From Nocardia carnea (GTDB lineage: Bacteria; Actinomycetota; Actinomycetes; Mycobacteriales; Mycobacteriaceae): a stretch of 64,000 bases of DNA. The translations under genes and the position numbers were made by a program. The notes beneath the pieces were generated by a model. The model was not told where the DNA came from, did no database searches, and saw only the letters and a list, made by a program, of their open reading frames with translations. Positions 17,569-25,540 of the stretch are shown piece by piece. Position 1 is the first letter of the stretch. Each line of letters opens with the position of its first letter. Location: the NCBI RefSeq assembly GCF_029869215.1, contig NZ_JARWPM010000445.1, positions 57,863 through 121,862 on the forward strand. The letters run 5' to 3'.

Positions 17569-17598
17569 GGCTACGGCTACGGCTACGGCTACGGCTAC
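17569..17598. repeat. Five tandem copies of GGCTAC
   Basis: Five perfect head-to-tail hexamers lie just after the response regulator stop and 30 bases before the Uma2 start. The repeat is not inside a predicted gene. Length change by replication slippage is plausible and could affect expression of the Uma2 gene. Confidence 0.9.
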
Positions 17599-17628
17599 GG
17601 AGTCCCGTATCCGACTAAGATCGGTCCC

Positions 17629-18252
17629 ATGTCAGCCATCTTCGATTGGGCGCGGCCGGACAATATCCAGCCGGAACCGATCACTGTCGAGATCTGGCGG
17701 GAGCTGCCCGAAGACTTCTGCCGATTGGTCGAAGTGGTGAACGGAGACGCCGTGCGCTGTGAGTCACCGTCACGGGCACATCAGAAGGCTGTACACCGGC
17801 TGCTCGGCATGCTCGAATCGGCGGCGCGCGACTATATGACCGAGGACCCCTCTGCCTGCCTGGATGTCAATCACGACTTCGACGTCGTGCTCTGGGAGGT
17901 TCCCCGCGCCACCATCCGGCGGCCCGATATCGCGCTGTTCGAATGTGTCCCACCCGACGTCCGGCCGGTACCTGCCCGCCACCTCAAGATCGCTGTCGAA
18001 GTCATCTCGCCGAGCCATGTGAAAACGGACCGTCTGGAGAAAATGAGCGAGTACGCGGCGGCCGGAATTCCGTGGTATTGGCTGGTCAGTATCTCCGATA
18101 CCGAGGTCACCTCTATCGAGACCTACGGCCTGGACCACGGCGTCGGTCATTACCGTCCCGTCGCTGTCCTGAAGCCCGATACCTCGTTCGCCGTGGACCT
18201 CCCGATCCGAATTCGGATCGAATGGGCCCAGCTGACCGGGCTGGTGCTGTGA
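17629..18252 (+). CDS. Uma2 family (DUF820) PD-(D/E)xK-fold protein
   Basis: A 207-residue Uma2 protein with the restriction-endonuclease-like core: RRPDIALFE supplies the acidic residue, LKIAVEVISPSH the E-x-x pair, and RLEKMSEYAAAGIPWYWLV the conserved Lys and the closing strand. Uma2 proteins are abundant in cyanobacteria and actinobacteria; nuclease activity is predicted from the fold but the role is unknown. ATG 17629 is chosen because the segment before it is the GGCTAC repeat. It stands alone between the two-component system and a convergent dehydrogenase. Confidence 0.88.
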   Translation: MSAIFDWARPDNIQPEPITVEIWRELPEDFCRLVEVVNGDAVRCESPSRAHQKAVHRLLGMLESAARDYMTEDPSACLDVNHDFDVVLWEVPRATIRRPDIALFECVPPDVRPVPARHLKIAVEVISPSHVKTDRLEKMSEYAAAGIPWYWLVSISDTEVTSIETYGLDHGVGHYRPVAVLKPDTSFAVDLPIRIRIEWAQLTGLVL

Positions 18253-18269
18253 AGGCTCGCTGATCAGCA

Positions 18270-18306
18270 CCTGTTCCCGACACAGCTGCGCCGAGGTGGG
18301 AACAGG
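18270..18306. terminator. Possible terminator between convergent genes
   Basis: CCTGTTCCC (18270-18278) pairs perfectly with GGGAACAGG (18298-18306) across a 19-base loop, between the Uma2 gene and the convergent sugar dehydrogenase gene. The long loop and lack of a U-run make this a moderate call. Confidence 0.45.
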
Positions 18307-18326
18307 GCCGGCGCTCCTCCGCAGGC

Positions 18327-19412
18327 TCAGTTGCCGAATTCGACGCGCAGGATACGGTCGTCACCGGGTGCGGGGTTGCCCCGGCCGTCGGTGTTGTTCG
18401 TCAGGACCCACAGGGAGCCGTCGGGGGCTACGGTGACGTCGCGTAGGCGTCCGTACTCTCCGATCAGATGCTCGGTGGAGGTGGCGAGTTCGTCGAGCGG
18501 GATCTGCCGCAGTCGCTCGCCGCGAAGGTTGGTGAGATAGATGCTCCCGTCCTTGACGGTCATACCGCTGGGGCTGGCGTCGGCGGGCCGCCACTGCTGG
18601 ACCGGGTCGCGGAATCCGCCGCGGCCGGCGATCCCTTCCACCTCCGGCCAGCCGTAGTTGCCGCCGGGTTCGATCACGTTGAGCTCGTCCCAGGTGTCCT
18701 GCCCGAACTCGCTCGCGTACAGCGTGCCGTCCGCGGACCAGGCGAGCCCTTGGGGATTGCGATGGCCATAGCTGTAGACCGGGGAACCGGGGAACGGGTT
18801 GTCCGCGGGGACCCGCCCGTCCGGGGTCATCCGCAGAATCTTGCCGGTGAGCGCGCCGCGCTCTTGCGCACTGCCGCGGTTCCCGGCATCGCCGACGGTG
18901 GCATACAGCATCCCATCGGGTCCGAAGGCGATCCGGCCGCCGTTGTGGAACCTGGCGGCCGGCACACCGGCCAGCAGCGTTTCCCCGTCGCCGAGTCCGA
19001 GACCGCCCGGCGCTCCGGTGAGTTCGAACCGCTCGATGCGGTTCTCGCTGCCGGCCGTGTAGTAGGCGTAGAGGCTGTCCTCGCGCACGGCGATTCCCAG
19101 CAAACCGCCCTCGCCCGAGGCTGCCACGCTCTCGATCACCCCGACCTCCCGCGCGGTTCCCTCGGCGTCGAGTTCGAGAACGCGGCCCGAATCCCGTTCG
19201 CTCACCAGCGGTGTCTGCCCGTGGAAAACGATCGACCAGGGTGCGGCGAGACCCGAGGCGATGGTGGTGACCGCCCCATCCGCCGCCGGGGACGGTCCGC
19301 GCGGTGATCCGGTCGACGTGTGCCCCGCCGGATCGCCCGGACCGGATGTGCATGCGGCCAGCACGCCGGCGACCAGAATCGGACCCAGGAACCGGGTGCA
19401 TCGCCCGGTCAT
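18327..19412 (-). CDS. PQQ-dependent glucose/sorbosone dehydrogenase family lipoprotein
   Basis: A 361-residue six-bladed beta-propeller protein of the soluble glucose dehydrogenase (GSDH) family. The N-terminal signal ends in the lipobox LAAC with C21, so it is likely lipid-anchored outside the membrane. Typical blade motifs are GEGGLLGIAV, FGPDGMLYATVGDAGN, YSYGHRNPQGLAW and ASEFGQDTWDELN. Enzymes of this fold oxidise sugars with PQQ, but many actinobacterial members have no proven substrate. It appears monocistronic. The 179 bases upstream (19413-19591) are GC-rich; no promoter was recognised. Confidence 0.9.
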   Translation of the reverse strand: MTGRCTRFLGPILVAGVLAACTSGPGDPAGHTSTGSPRGPSPAADGAVTTIASGLAAPWSIVFHGQTPLVSERDSGRVLELDAEGTAREVGVIESVAASGEGGLLGIAVREDSLYAYYTAGSENRIERFELTGAPGGLGLGDGETLLAGVPAARFHNGGRIAFGPDGMLYATVGDAGNRGSAQERGALTGKILRMTPDGRVPADNPFPGSPVYSYGHRNPQGLAWSADGTLYASEFGQDTWDELNVIEPGGNYGWPEVEGIAGRGGFRDPVQQWRPADASPSGMTVKDGSIYLTNLRGERLRQIPLDELATSTEHLIGEYGRLRDVTVAPDGSLWVLTNNTDGRGNPAPGDDRILRVEFGN

Positions 19413-19591
19413 CGCCGGTCACCGGCCACGGACTTTTCCGCCGCGTCCGGCAGGTGCACGGCGCTCGGGCGACGGGAATCGCCCGCTCTCCTCGTTCCGT
19501 CGCTCCGGTCCATGCTGTCGAGGCTACGGCCTCGCACGCGGCGCCGGCGGCGCTACCACCGCGCCGCCGTGGCCCGCCGGGCACGCCGAAA

Positions 19592-19632
19592 CGCCCATAG
19601 GGCCGGGCAGTAACAGCCCGGCCCTATGGGCG
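19592..19632 (-). terminator. Strong intrinsic terminator, perfect 17-bp stem
   Basis: The arms 19592-19608 and 19616-19632 are perfectly complementary over 17 bases, with loop AGTAACA. On the minus strand the stem is followed by TTT. It sits 18 bases after the stop of the minus-strand operon ending with the carboxymuconolactone-decarboxylase-like gene and so terminates that operon. Confidence 0.85.
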
Positions 19633-19650
19633 GTGACTCTTCTCCGGCTG

Positions 19651-20166
19651 TCAGGCCGGTACGGGGCTCCACTGTTCGGCGGGCGGCCGGCCGGGCAGCG
19701 GTTTACCGATGAGGGCCAGCGGGACGAAGAAGTTCACCTGGCCGATCACCATCGCGAGCGTGGCCAGGGCCTTGTCGTCGTAGTGTTCGGCGGCCCGGGT
19801 GTAGAGCTCGTCGGGAACCCGCTCGCCGTGTGCGGCCGGTTGCAGGACGGCCTCGGTCAGGGCGAGCGCGATACGCTCCGCCGCGCTGAAGTAGGGAGCG
19901 TCACGCCAGGTCGCGACCGCGGCGATACGTTCCTCGGATTCGCCCGCGGTGCGCAGGTTACCCGCGTGCAGGATGGCCAGGTAGGTGCTGCCGACGATCT
20001 GCCCGGCCCGCAGCTGGACCAGCCCGATCGTGGTCCGCGGGATCGCCCCGTTACCGGTGGCTTTGAACAGTGCCGCCCCGACCTCGCCCAGTTCCGGAAC
20101 GAGTTGCTGCGGATTGGGCAGCCGGGAGCCGGTGGTCTCCTGCGTGGCGGTGATATTCGCGGTCAT
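19651..20166 (-). CDS. Carboxymuconolactone decarboxylase (AhpD-like) family protein, copy 1, lacking the CxxC cysteines
   Basis: A 171-residue all-helical CMD/AhpD-fold protein. The family helix RAGQxxGSTYLAxLH is present with H67, but the redox CxxC normally in this helix is replaced: S60 and L63 occupy the cysteine positions. A thiol peroxidase-like role is therefore unlikely. It is the last gene of a three-gene minus-strand operon (serine hydrolase, DoxX-like, CMD) ending at a 17-bp terminator. The operon is driven by an ECF41-type promoter; CMD proteins are one of the classic target classes of ECF41 sigma factors. A close paralogue lies at 29655-30161. Confidence 0.9.
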   Translation of the reverse strand: MTANITATQETTGSRLPNPQQLVPELGEVGAALFKATGNGAIPRTTIGLVQLRAGQIVGSTYLAILHAGNLRTAGESEERIAAVATWRDAPYFSAAERIALALTEAVLQPAAHGERVPDELYTRAAEHYDDKALATLAMVIGQVNFFVPLALIGKPLPGRPPAEQWSPVPA

Positions 20167-20214
20167 GATGGTTGTTTCCTTCCTCGGTGAATCTGTGGTG
20201 GTGAATTCGTGGGG

Positions 20215-20661
20215 TCAGGCCGGCTGCGGCCGCCGGCGGGAACCACCGAGAGCACGCAGGGTCGCGGTGGTGGAGCCGCCCTGCGGCAGCCAGGCGCGGG
20301 CGGCGAAGGTGCAGGCGGCGAAGGCCAGCGGCATGGCCCATTTGTCGGGGCCGTCACCGGCGGCGAGATGCGAGGTGGCGGCGCCGCCGTAGACGAAAAC
20401 CAGTCCGGCGTAGGCCCATTCCTTGGTCCGCGGGTGGCCGGGGGTGAGAATCGCGGCGAGCGCGGCGGTTTTGGCGACACCGAGCATGGTGGCGAAGTAC
20501 ATGGGGTAGCCGAGGTGGTCGAACGAGTCGCGGACGTAGGAGATCCGGGCGAGATCCCAGTAGGCGCCTACGGCGGTCTCGGTGAGAACGGCGGCCACGG
20601 GGACCCAGCGCGCGAGCTTCAGGCCGCGGGATCGGATCAGCGAAGTGGTGCGAGTGGACAT
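20215..20661 (-). CDS. DoxX-like family membrane protein
   Basis: A 148-residue integral membrane protein with four hydrophobic helices. The family features are a short basic N terminus, FDHLGYPMYFATMLGVAKT in the second helix and PRTKEWAYAGLVFVYGGAATSH. DoxX-like proteins are linked to thiosulfate/quinone or redox functions, but this branch is uncharacterised. It is the middle gene of the ECF-controlled operon: 36 bases after the hydrolase gene and 48 before the CMD gene. Confidence 0.85.
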   Translation of the reverse strand: MSTRTTSLIRSRGLKLARWVPVAAVLTETAVGAYWDLARISYVRDSFDHLGYPMYFATMLGVAKTAALAAILTPGHPRTKEWAYAGLVFVYGGAATSHLAAGDGPDKWAMPLAFAACTFAARAWLPQGGSTTATLRALGGSRRRPQPA

Positions 20662-20697
20662 GGTTGTACTACTCCTAGTTTGTGGTCGGGTGAGATA

Positions 20698-21870
20698 TCA
20701 GGCGGCCGAGGCGAATTCGGCGCCGGTCGCGGCGCGGTGCAGGGCGGCGGCCAGCCGCGCGTTCTCCGGAGCCTGGAAGGCGAAGGCCGCGCGGCGCCGG
20801 GTGTAGCCGTAGGTGAGGCCGCTGTGCGGATCGGCGAACGCATCCGATCCGGCAGAGCCGGTATGCCCGAACGCATGGGCGCCGAGGAACGGATACAGCA
20901 ACCCCTTGGCTTCGAATCCCAGTGCGTAGGGCGCGCGGTCGCCGCGCACCAGGTCCGTCCCGGTGGAATGGATGGCGGAGACGGTGGCGACGGTCGCCAG
21001 CGACAGCAGCGGCTCACGCCCGTCGATACCGGTGGTGGCCGCCGCATACATCGCCGCCAGACCTCGTGCGCTGCCGACGCCGCCGGCCGAGCCCTGCCCC
21101 AGGCGGCGCAGTGTGGGGTCGTTGGGCAGTGTCATGACATCGGCGGCGGTGAAACCGCGTGCGTTGAGGTTGTAGGAGATACCGGCCACGCTGTACGGGT
21201 TGGGGGAATTCACGGCGAATGCCGCTTCCTGCTCCGCGCTCGCCCGCCACGGCAGGATCGGCAGGTAGCGGTGGTCGAGTTCCGCGGGCAGGCCCAGGTA
21301 CACGTCCAACCCGAAGGGTGCGCGAATACGCCGTTCGAACAGCTCCTGGATGGTGCTCCCGGTGACCGCCCGTACGACCTGGCCGACGATGGCGTAGGTG
21401 ACGAACCCGCCGTAGCCGTGCACGCTGCCGGGCGCGAACAAGGGCCGCTGGCCCACCAGCCGTTCGGCGAGGACCTGTTCGTCGGCCAGCTCGGCGACGG
21501 TGAAGCCCCCGTCGGCACCCACGATCCCGGATCGGTGCACGAGCACGTCGCGCACCGTGATGAGCTCCTTACTGGCCGCACCGAACCGCGGCCAGTAGTG
21601 CGCGACCGGCCGGTCGATATCGAGCACTCCGTCTTGGATCAGCAGCGCGACGACGAGGCCCGCGGCTCCCTTGGAGGTCGAGTGCAGCCCGGTCAGCGTG
21701 GTCCCGGTGACCTCCTCACCGGCCCACAGATCCACCACCGGCCGGCCGCGGACGTAGGCGGCCAGTTGCGCGCCGGATTCCCCGTTCTCCGCGGCGACGA
21801 CGGCGGCGAACTCGGCGCGCACCTGCTCGTATCCGTCGGCGACGGTGCCGTGTACTTCGATCGCGTTCAT
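20698..21870 (-). CDS. Serine hydrolase, class C beta-lactamase/EstB-like
   Basis: A 390-residue EstB-type esterase or beta-lactamase-fold hydrolase. S64-T-S-K67 is the SxxK motif, a Tyr in HGYGGFV fits the second motif, and GHTGSAG matches the KTG-like third. There is no signal peptide. ATG 21870 has an excellent ribosome site (AGGAAGGA). It is the first gene of the operon reading into the DoxX-like and CMD genes, and the promoter element at 21959-21985 lies about 90 bases upstream of it. The substrate is unknown; lactone, ester and beta-lactam are all possible. Confidence 0.9.
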   Translation of the reverse strand: MNAIEVHGTVADGYEQVRAEFAAVVAAENGESGAQLAAYVRGRPVVDLWAGEEVTGTTLTGLHSTSKGAAGLVVALLIQDGVLDIDRPVAHYWPRFGAASKELITVRDVLVHRSGIVGADGGFTVAELADEQVLAERLVGQRPLFAPGSVHGYGGFVTYAIVGQVVRAVTGSTIQELFERRIRAPFGLDVYLGLPAELDHRYLPILPWRASAEQEAAFAVNSPNPYSVAGISYNLNARGFTAADVMTLPNDPTLRRLGQGSAGGVGSARGLAAMYAAATTGIDGREPLLSLATVATVSAIHSTGTDLVRGDRAPYALGFEAKGLLYPFLGAHAFGHTGSAGSDAFADPHSGLTYGYTRRRAAFAFQAPENARLAAALHRAATGAEFASAA

Positions 21871-21958
21871 GATGTCCTTCCTGTCGGTGGTCGCTGAACA
21901 CCCGCGTGGCAGGAGCGTCCGGCTCCGACCGCCGCCGCGGATCGTGTTCTGCTGCACT

Positions 21959-21985
21959 GACGCGGGCCGCACACAAAACGTGACC
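21959..21985 (-). promoter_or_regulatory. ECF41-type promoter of the hydrolase/DoxX/CMD operon
   Basis: Read on the minus strand, GGTCACG (21985-21979), exactly 16 bases, then CGTC (21962-21959). Published ECF41 targets use TGTCACA-N16-CGTC; this site keeps the GTCAC core, the spacer length and the whole -10. The same element with identical boxes and spacer precedes the sigma gene on the other strand. Confidence 0.75.
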
Positions 21986-22086
21986 GCTGCACACGAAACC
22001 ACAGGTAGAAGCGTTGAAATGCCGGCTTCGCCGAGCCGTACGGCGGTGGGGAGGTCACCGGCGTCGTACGACCGGGGACGGGATAC

Positions 22087-22113
22087 GGTCACGTTTGTCT
22101 TTCCCGGTTCGTC
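22087..22113 (+). promoter_or_regulatory. ECF41-type promoter of the sigma factor gene (autoregulation)
   Basis: GGTCACG (22087-22093), exactly 16 bases, then CGTC (22110-22113), 33 bases before the GTG start of the sigma gene. It is identical in both boxes and spacer length to the divergent operon promoter, which makes autoregulation by the encoded sigma factor the simplest reading. Confidence 0.75.
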
Positions 22114-22145
22114 ATCGGGACAAGACGAGATCGAGGAGGACCCCC

Positions 22146-23027
22146 GTGCACGATGAGCAGTTCCTGGCCGAGCGGTTCGAGGAGCACCGCACACACCTGC
22201 GGTCGGTCGCCTACCGCATGCTCGGCTCGACCGCCGAGGCCGACGACGCGGTGCAGGAGGCGTGGCTACGACTGGCCCGCACCGACACCACCGACGTCGG
22301 CAACCTCGGCGGCTGGCTGACCACCGTCGTCGGGCGCGTCTGCCTGGATATGCTGCGCAGCCGCCGCACCAGGCACGAGGAACCCCTCGAGGCCGAGCAC
22401 CTACCCGATCCGGTGATCACCAGTGCGACCACGCCGGACCCGGAAACCGAAGCGCTGCTGGCCGATTCGGTGGGCATGGCACTTCTGGTCGTGCTGGAAT
22501 CCCTGAGTCCGGCCGAACGACTGGCATTCGTCCTGCACGATATGTTCGCCATGCCCTACGAGCAGATCGCGCCGATCGTGGACCGCACTCCACAGACGGC
22601 GAAGAAACTCGCCAGCCAGGCGCGCCGCCGGGTCCAGGGCGCGACCCCGAAGTCCGACCCGGATCTCCCCGGTCAACGCCGCGTCGTCGACGCTTTCCTC
22701 ACCGCGGCCCGCGGCGGCGATTTCGACGACCTACTGCGCCTGCTCGACCCCGATGTCGTCCTGCGCGCCGACGCCGGCGAAGCGATGCGCGTGATCCGCG
22801 GCGCCGCCGCCGTCGCCGGCCAGGCAGAAACCTTCCGCCGGATGGCCACCACCTGCACCGTCCACCCCGCCGTGGTCAACGGCGGCGCCGGCCTGGTCAA
22901 CACTCTCGACGGTAGCCCGTTCTCGATCATCGGCTTCACCGTCGCCGGCGACCGCATCACCGCCATCGATATCCTCGCGGACCGCGACCGCCTCACCGGT
23001 CTCGACCTGACCGCGATCCTCGGCTAG
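22146..23027 (+). CDS. sigJ: ECF sigma factor with C-terminal SnoaL-like domain (SigJ/ECF41 type)
   Basis: A 293-residue extracytoplasmic-function sigma factor from GTG 22146 (GAGGAGGA upstream). Region 2 (about 8-75) includes RSVAYRMLGSTAEADDAVQE, and region 4 (about 110-165) includes MFAMPYEQIAPIVDRTPQTA. A SnoaL-like domain (about 180-290) ends DRDRLTGLDL, close to the family's NPDKL. In ECF41 sigma factors this fused domain controls activity in place of an anti-sigma factor. The divergent operon carries a CMD protein, a recognised ECF41 target class. Both promoters share one element, so regulon and autoregulation are visible in sequence. The symbol follows the M. tuberculosis SigJ architecture. 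Confidence 0.9.
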   Translation: MHDEQFLAERFEEHRTHLRSVAYRMLGSTAEADDAVQEAWLRLARTDTTDVGNLGGWLTTVVGRVCLDMLRSRRTRHEEPLEAEHLPDPVITSATTPDPETEALLADSVGMALLVVLESLSPAERLAFVLHDMFAMPYEQIAPIVDRTPQTAKKLASQARRRVQGATPKSDPDLPGQRRVVDAFLTAARGGDFDDLLRLLDPDVVLRADAGEAMRVIRGAAAVAGQAETFRRMATTCTVHPAVVNGGAGLVNTLDGSPFSIIGFTVAGDRITAIDILADRDRLTGLDLTAILG

Positions 23028-23052
23028 CCCCGAACCCCAGGGCGCCGCACCT

Positions 23053-24021
23053 TCACAGAATCGGCGCGGACCCGGTGGCCGCGACGGAGAGTTCCCACAA
23101 GCGGGCGGCCGAGCCGGGGTCGACGGCGTAGGCCCGGACGCCACCGTCGTCCATCGGTGTCCCGGGGGCGGAGACCCGGGCGACCTCGCAGTCCTCGAGG
23201 TACAGCCCGCCGCGTCCGTCGAGCAGTGGCGAGGTGGCCGCCCACAGCCCGGTGGCGGCGCCCTGGGTGGGTGTTTTGAAATCGGCGCCGATCACGGTGC
23301 CGTGCTCGTCGATCCAGCCGCGGTCGATCTGCTCCTGCCGGGTCATCTCCCGCTGGAGTCCGGTGATGATCTTCCCCGGGTGCAGCGCGAACGCCCGGAC
23401 CCCGTCGTCGCGCCCGAGCGCGTCGAGTTGCACCGCGAACAGGGCGTTGGCGGTTTTGGCCTGGCCGTAGGCGAGCCATTTGTCGTAGCCGGTGTGGAAA
23501 TGCGGGTCGTGCCAGCGGATATCGGTCAGGGTATGACCGGCGGAGCTGTTGACGACGACCCGGGCACCGGCCGCGGCGGCCAGCCGTGGGTAGAGCGCGC
23601 AGACCAGTGCGAAATGCCCGAAATGGTTGACGGCGAGCTGCCCTTCCCAGCCCGGCCCGACCCGCCGCTCCGGCGTCGCCATGACCCCGGCGACGGCCAT
23701 GAGGAGGTCGAGCTTGTCCAGAGCCGCGCCGATCTGCGTGGCGGCGGCGCGGACGCTGCCGAGGTCCGCGAGATCCATGGGGATCACCTCGCAACCGTCC
23801 ACGTCCGCGAGCGCGGCGCGGGCTTCCACCGGCCGGCGGGCCGGAACAACGACGCGGGCACCGGCCGCCGCCAAGCCGCGGGTGGTTTCCAGCCCGAGTC
23901 CGGAGTAGCCACCGGTCACGAGGGCGGTAGCACCGGAGAGGTCGAGATCGGTCAGTACGTCCCGGGCGTTGCTGGCGGCGGAGAAGGGGGAGCCGAGCGG
24001 CTGCTGTTCGATGATGGTCAT
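23053..24021 (-). CDS. Short-chain dehydrogenase/reductase
   Basis: A 322-residue NAD(P)-dependent SDR related to WW-domain oxidoreductase/retinol dehydrogenase-like proteins. The cofactor loop is TGGYSGLGLETTR. The catalytic Ser lies in VNSSAGHT and YxxxK is YGQAK; the structural Asn is in VNHFGHF. Its length beyond 250 residues comes from an N-terminal lead of about 30 residues and a C-terminal extension. The substrate is unknown. It is divergent from a MerR-family gene, and its promoter has a 19-base spacer containing a perfect dyad, so MerR control is likely. Convergent with the sigma gene. Confidence 0.9.
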   Translation of the reverse strand: MTIIEQQPLGSPFSAASNARDVLTDLDLSGATALVTGGYSGLGLETTRGLAAAGARVVVPARRPVEARAALADVDGCEVIPMDLADLGSVRAAATQIGAALDKLDLLMAVAGVMATPERRVGPGWEGQLAVNHFGHFALVCALYPRLAAAAGARVVVNSSAGHTLTDIRWHDPHFHTGYDKWLAYGQAKTANALFAVQLDALGRDDGVRAFALHPGKIITGLQREMTRQEQIDRGWIDEHGTVIGADFKTPTQGAATGLWAATSPLLDGRGGLYLEDCEVARVSAPGTPMDDGGVRAYAVDPGSAARLWELSVAATGSAPIL

Positions 24022-24028
24022 GGCGACG

Positions 24029-24059
24029 ACCCTAGAAACTAGAGTGAGGTCTAGATCAA
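24029..24059 (-). promoter_or_regulatory. MerR-type promoter/operator of the SDR gene
   Basis: On the minus strand TTGATC (24059-24054), a 19-base spacer, then TAGGGT (24034-24029) just before the SDR start. The spacer contains the perfect dyad CTAGA-N6-TCTAG (24039-24054). An over-long 19-base spacer with a central dyad is the hallmark of MerR-activated promoters. The -10 is only eight bases from the start codon, so the transcript would be nearly leaderless. Confidence 0.7.
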
Positions 24060-24075
24060 GTCGTAGGCTGGACGT

Positions 24076-24498
24076 ATGGCGGCTCCCGGCACACGTACGG
24101 AATCACTCGGCATCGGCGAGGTGGCCGAGCGCACCGGCCTGAGCGTGCACGCCCTGCGCTTCTACGAGCGCGAGGGCCTGCTGGTCGGGCCGGTGGAGCG
24201 CACCTCGGGCGGCCGGCGGCGATACACCGTCGCCGATATCGACTGGCTGCGCATCTGTGTCAAACTGCGCGAATCCGGGATGCCGCTGGCCGATCTGAAA
24301 CGATTCGCCGCACTCGTGCGGCAGGGCCCGGGCAACGAAGCCGAACGACTGCGCCTCCTCGATACCCATCAGCAACGCGTCGAAGCCCAGATCCGGGCCC
24401 TGGAGGAGTGCCGCTCCCTCATCGCCTGGAAGGTCGGGGTCTACGCCGGCCACCTCGCCCGCGGCACGGCCGCCGGACTCTGGGACCCGACAGCCTGA
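24076..24498 (+). CDS. MerR family transcriptional regulator
   Basis: A 140-residue MerR regulator. The winged HTH is typical (GIGEVAERTGLSVHALRFYE at about 12-31, then the wing ERTSGGRRRYT). A coiled-coil dimerisation helix follows and the effector tail is short, without the Cys pattern of metal sensors. It is like regulators that respond to organic or oxidative signals, and it very likely acts at the dyad upstream of the divergent SDR gene. The start ATG is 17 bases from the SDR promoter -35, so both genes share the region. Confidence 0.9.
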   Translation: MAAPGTRTESLGIGEVAERTGLSVHALRFYEREGLLVGPVERTSGGRRRYTVADIDWLRICVKLRESGMPLADLKRFAALVRQGPGNEAERLRLLDTHQQRVEAQIRALEECRSLIAWKVGVYAGHLARGTAAGLWDPTA

Positions 24499-24549
24499 AC
24501 CGCGGCCGTTCCCCCGCCCGGACCCAGGCGAAGGGAACGACCAGCGGAC

Positions 24550-25173
24550 TCACCGACGGGTATGCCAGCCCCGGCGGAACACCGGCGCCTCTCCCGCGAT
24601 CGCCGCACGGCACCAATCGGCGAGTGCTCGCGCGACGTCCTGCGCGTCGAGTGCCGACGTATCGATCACGTGCATGGCCCATATCCCGGTGAGGTCATCA
24701 CGGCCCGACCAGCGTTCCCAGCACATCTCCGGCCAACCGTCATCGGTGAGCGCCTCGGGTACATACGAAGGGTCGGTGGCGTGCCGCCGCATCCACTCGG
24801 CGAAGCCGAGATGCAGCGGCAGCAACTCCGGCGGTTCCTGCCTGGCCCGCAACCGTTCGGTCTGCGTGGCTGCCGCCGCGTCCAGCAGGCAGACCGCGAT
24901 ATCGATCCGGTCGGCCGACGGCGCCGCCAGCGCTTCGCCCGCGGGGACGGGATCACCGGCGAACAGCAGATGCCGGCCTGTTTTCTCCAGTTCGACAGCG
25001 CGCCGCACGGCGACCTCGACCTGTCGCTGCCGCCAGGCGATCGTCGGAACAGCGGGGATGGGACCGAGTGTGCACAGTTCGGCGCTTTCGACAGCGGCAC
25101 CCAGCAGGGGCGCGGCGCCGAGCCGGGCGGTAGTTTTCCCGACGCCCGAAGCGCCGGAGACGAGCAACAGCAT
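24550..25173 (-). CDS. P-loop NTPase, kinase-like
   Basis: A 207-residue P-loop protein with Walker A SGASGVGKTT at about residues 6-15. A Walker B-like segment (RIDIAVCLLDA) and a C-terminal acidic/aromatic stretch follow. It resembles small nucleoside/shikimate-kinase-like NTPases annotated only as AAA or ATP-binding proteins. ATG 25173 has AAGAAGGA upstream and begins right at the beta-strand before the P-loop. An upstream in-frame start at 25230 adds a basic segment unlike the fold and is rejected. Monocistronic; the target phosphate acceptor is unknown. Confidence 0.75.
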   Translation of the reverse strand: MLLLVSGASGVGKTTARLGAAPLLGAAVESAELCTLGPIPAVPTIAWRQRQVEVAVRRAVELEKTGRHLLFAGDPVPAGEALAAPSADRIDIAVCLLDAAAATQTERLRARQEPPELLPLHLGFAEWMRRHATDPSYVPEALTDDGWPEMCWERWSGRDDLTGIWAMHVIDTSALDAQDVARALADWCRAAIAGEAPVFRRGWHTRR

Positions 25174-25540
25174 GAAAATTCCTTCTTCGTGTTTCGGGTA
25201 CGACCGATCGCTCCGGCGGTGTCCACGCATGCCGAAGTGCGGTCGGAGGGCGACAGTGACCGCGGAATGCGGCGCGGTGGTTGCTACCCGAGACGGAAGA
25301 AGAACTGCTGCATCACGACCGGGAGGCTAGCCATCGGCGTACGGAGGGTCAACTCATTTCGCGCCGACGCTGTCGCCGGCAGCTGTCCACAGGCAACAAG
25401 CTGTGGTGCAGGTTTCGCTAAACCGTTGCCTTGGAACACTTTCCGGTAAGGTGTCCTTACGTGCCCACACAACTAGAGCCAGGCCGTCCCGCAGCAGGCA
25501 GGAAGGAACACCACGCGCCATCGCTTGCGAGGGTTACGCG
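25174..25540. promoter_or_regulatory. Intergenic region between divergent kinase-like and P450 genes, with a 15-bp palindrome
   Basis: This 367-base gap holds no convincing gene. At 25446-25460 GTAAGG-TGT-CCTTAC is a perfect 6+3+6 palindrome, about 80 bases before the P450 start, with TTGGAA a few bases upstream as a possible -35. It is a candidate operator for the P450/monooxygenase operon; the cognate regulator is unknown. Confidence 0.4.

Noticed and set aside
17569..17598. GGCTAC repeats considered as a CRISPR array
   Set aside because: Hexamers run head to tail with no spacers; it is a simple tandem repeat.
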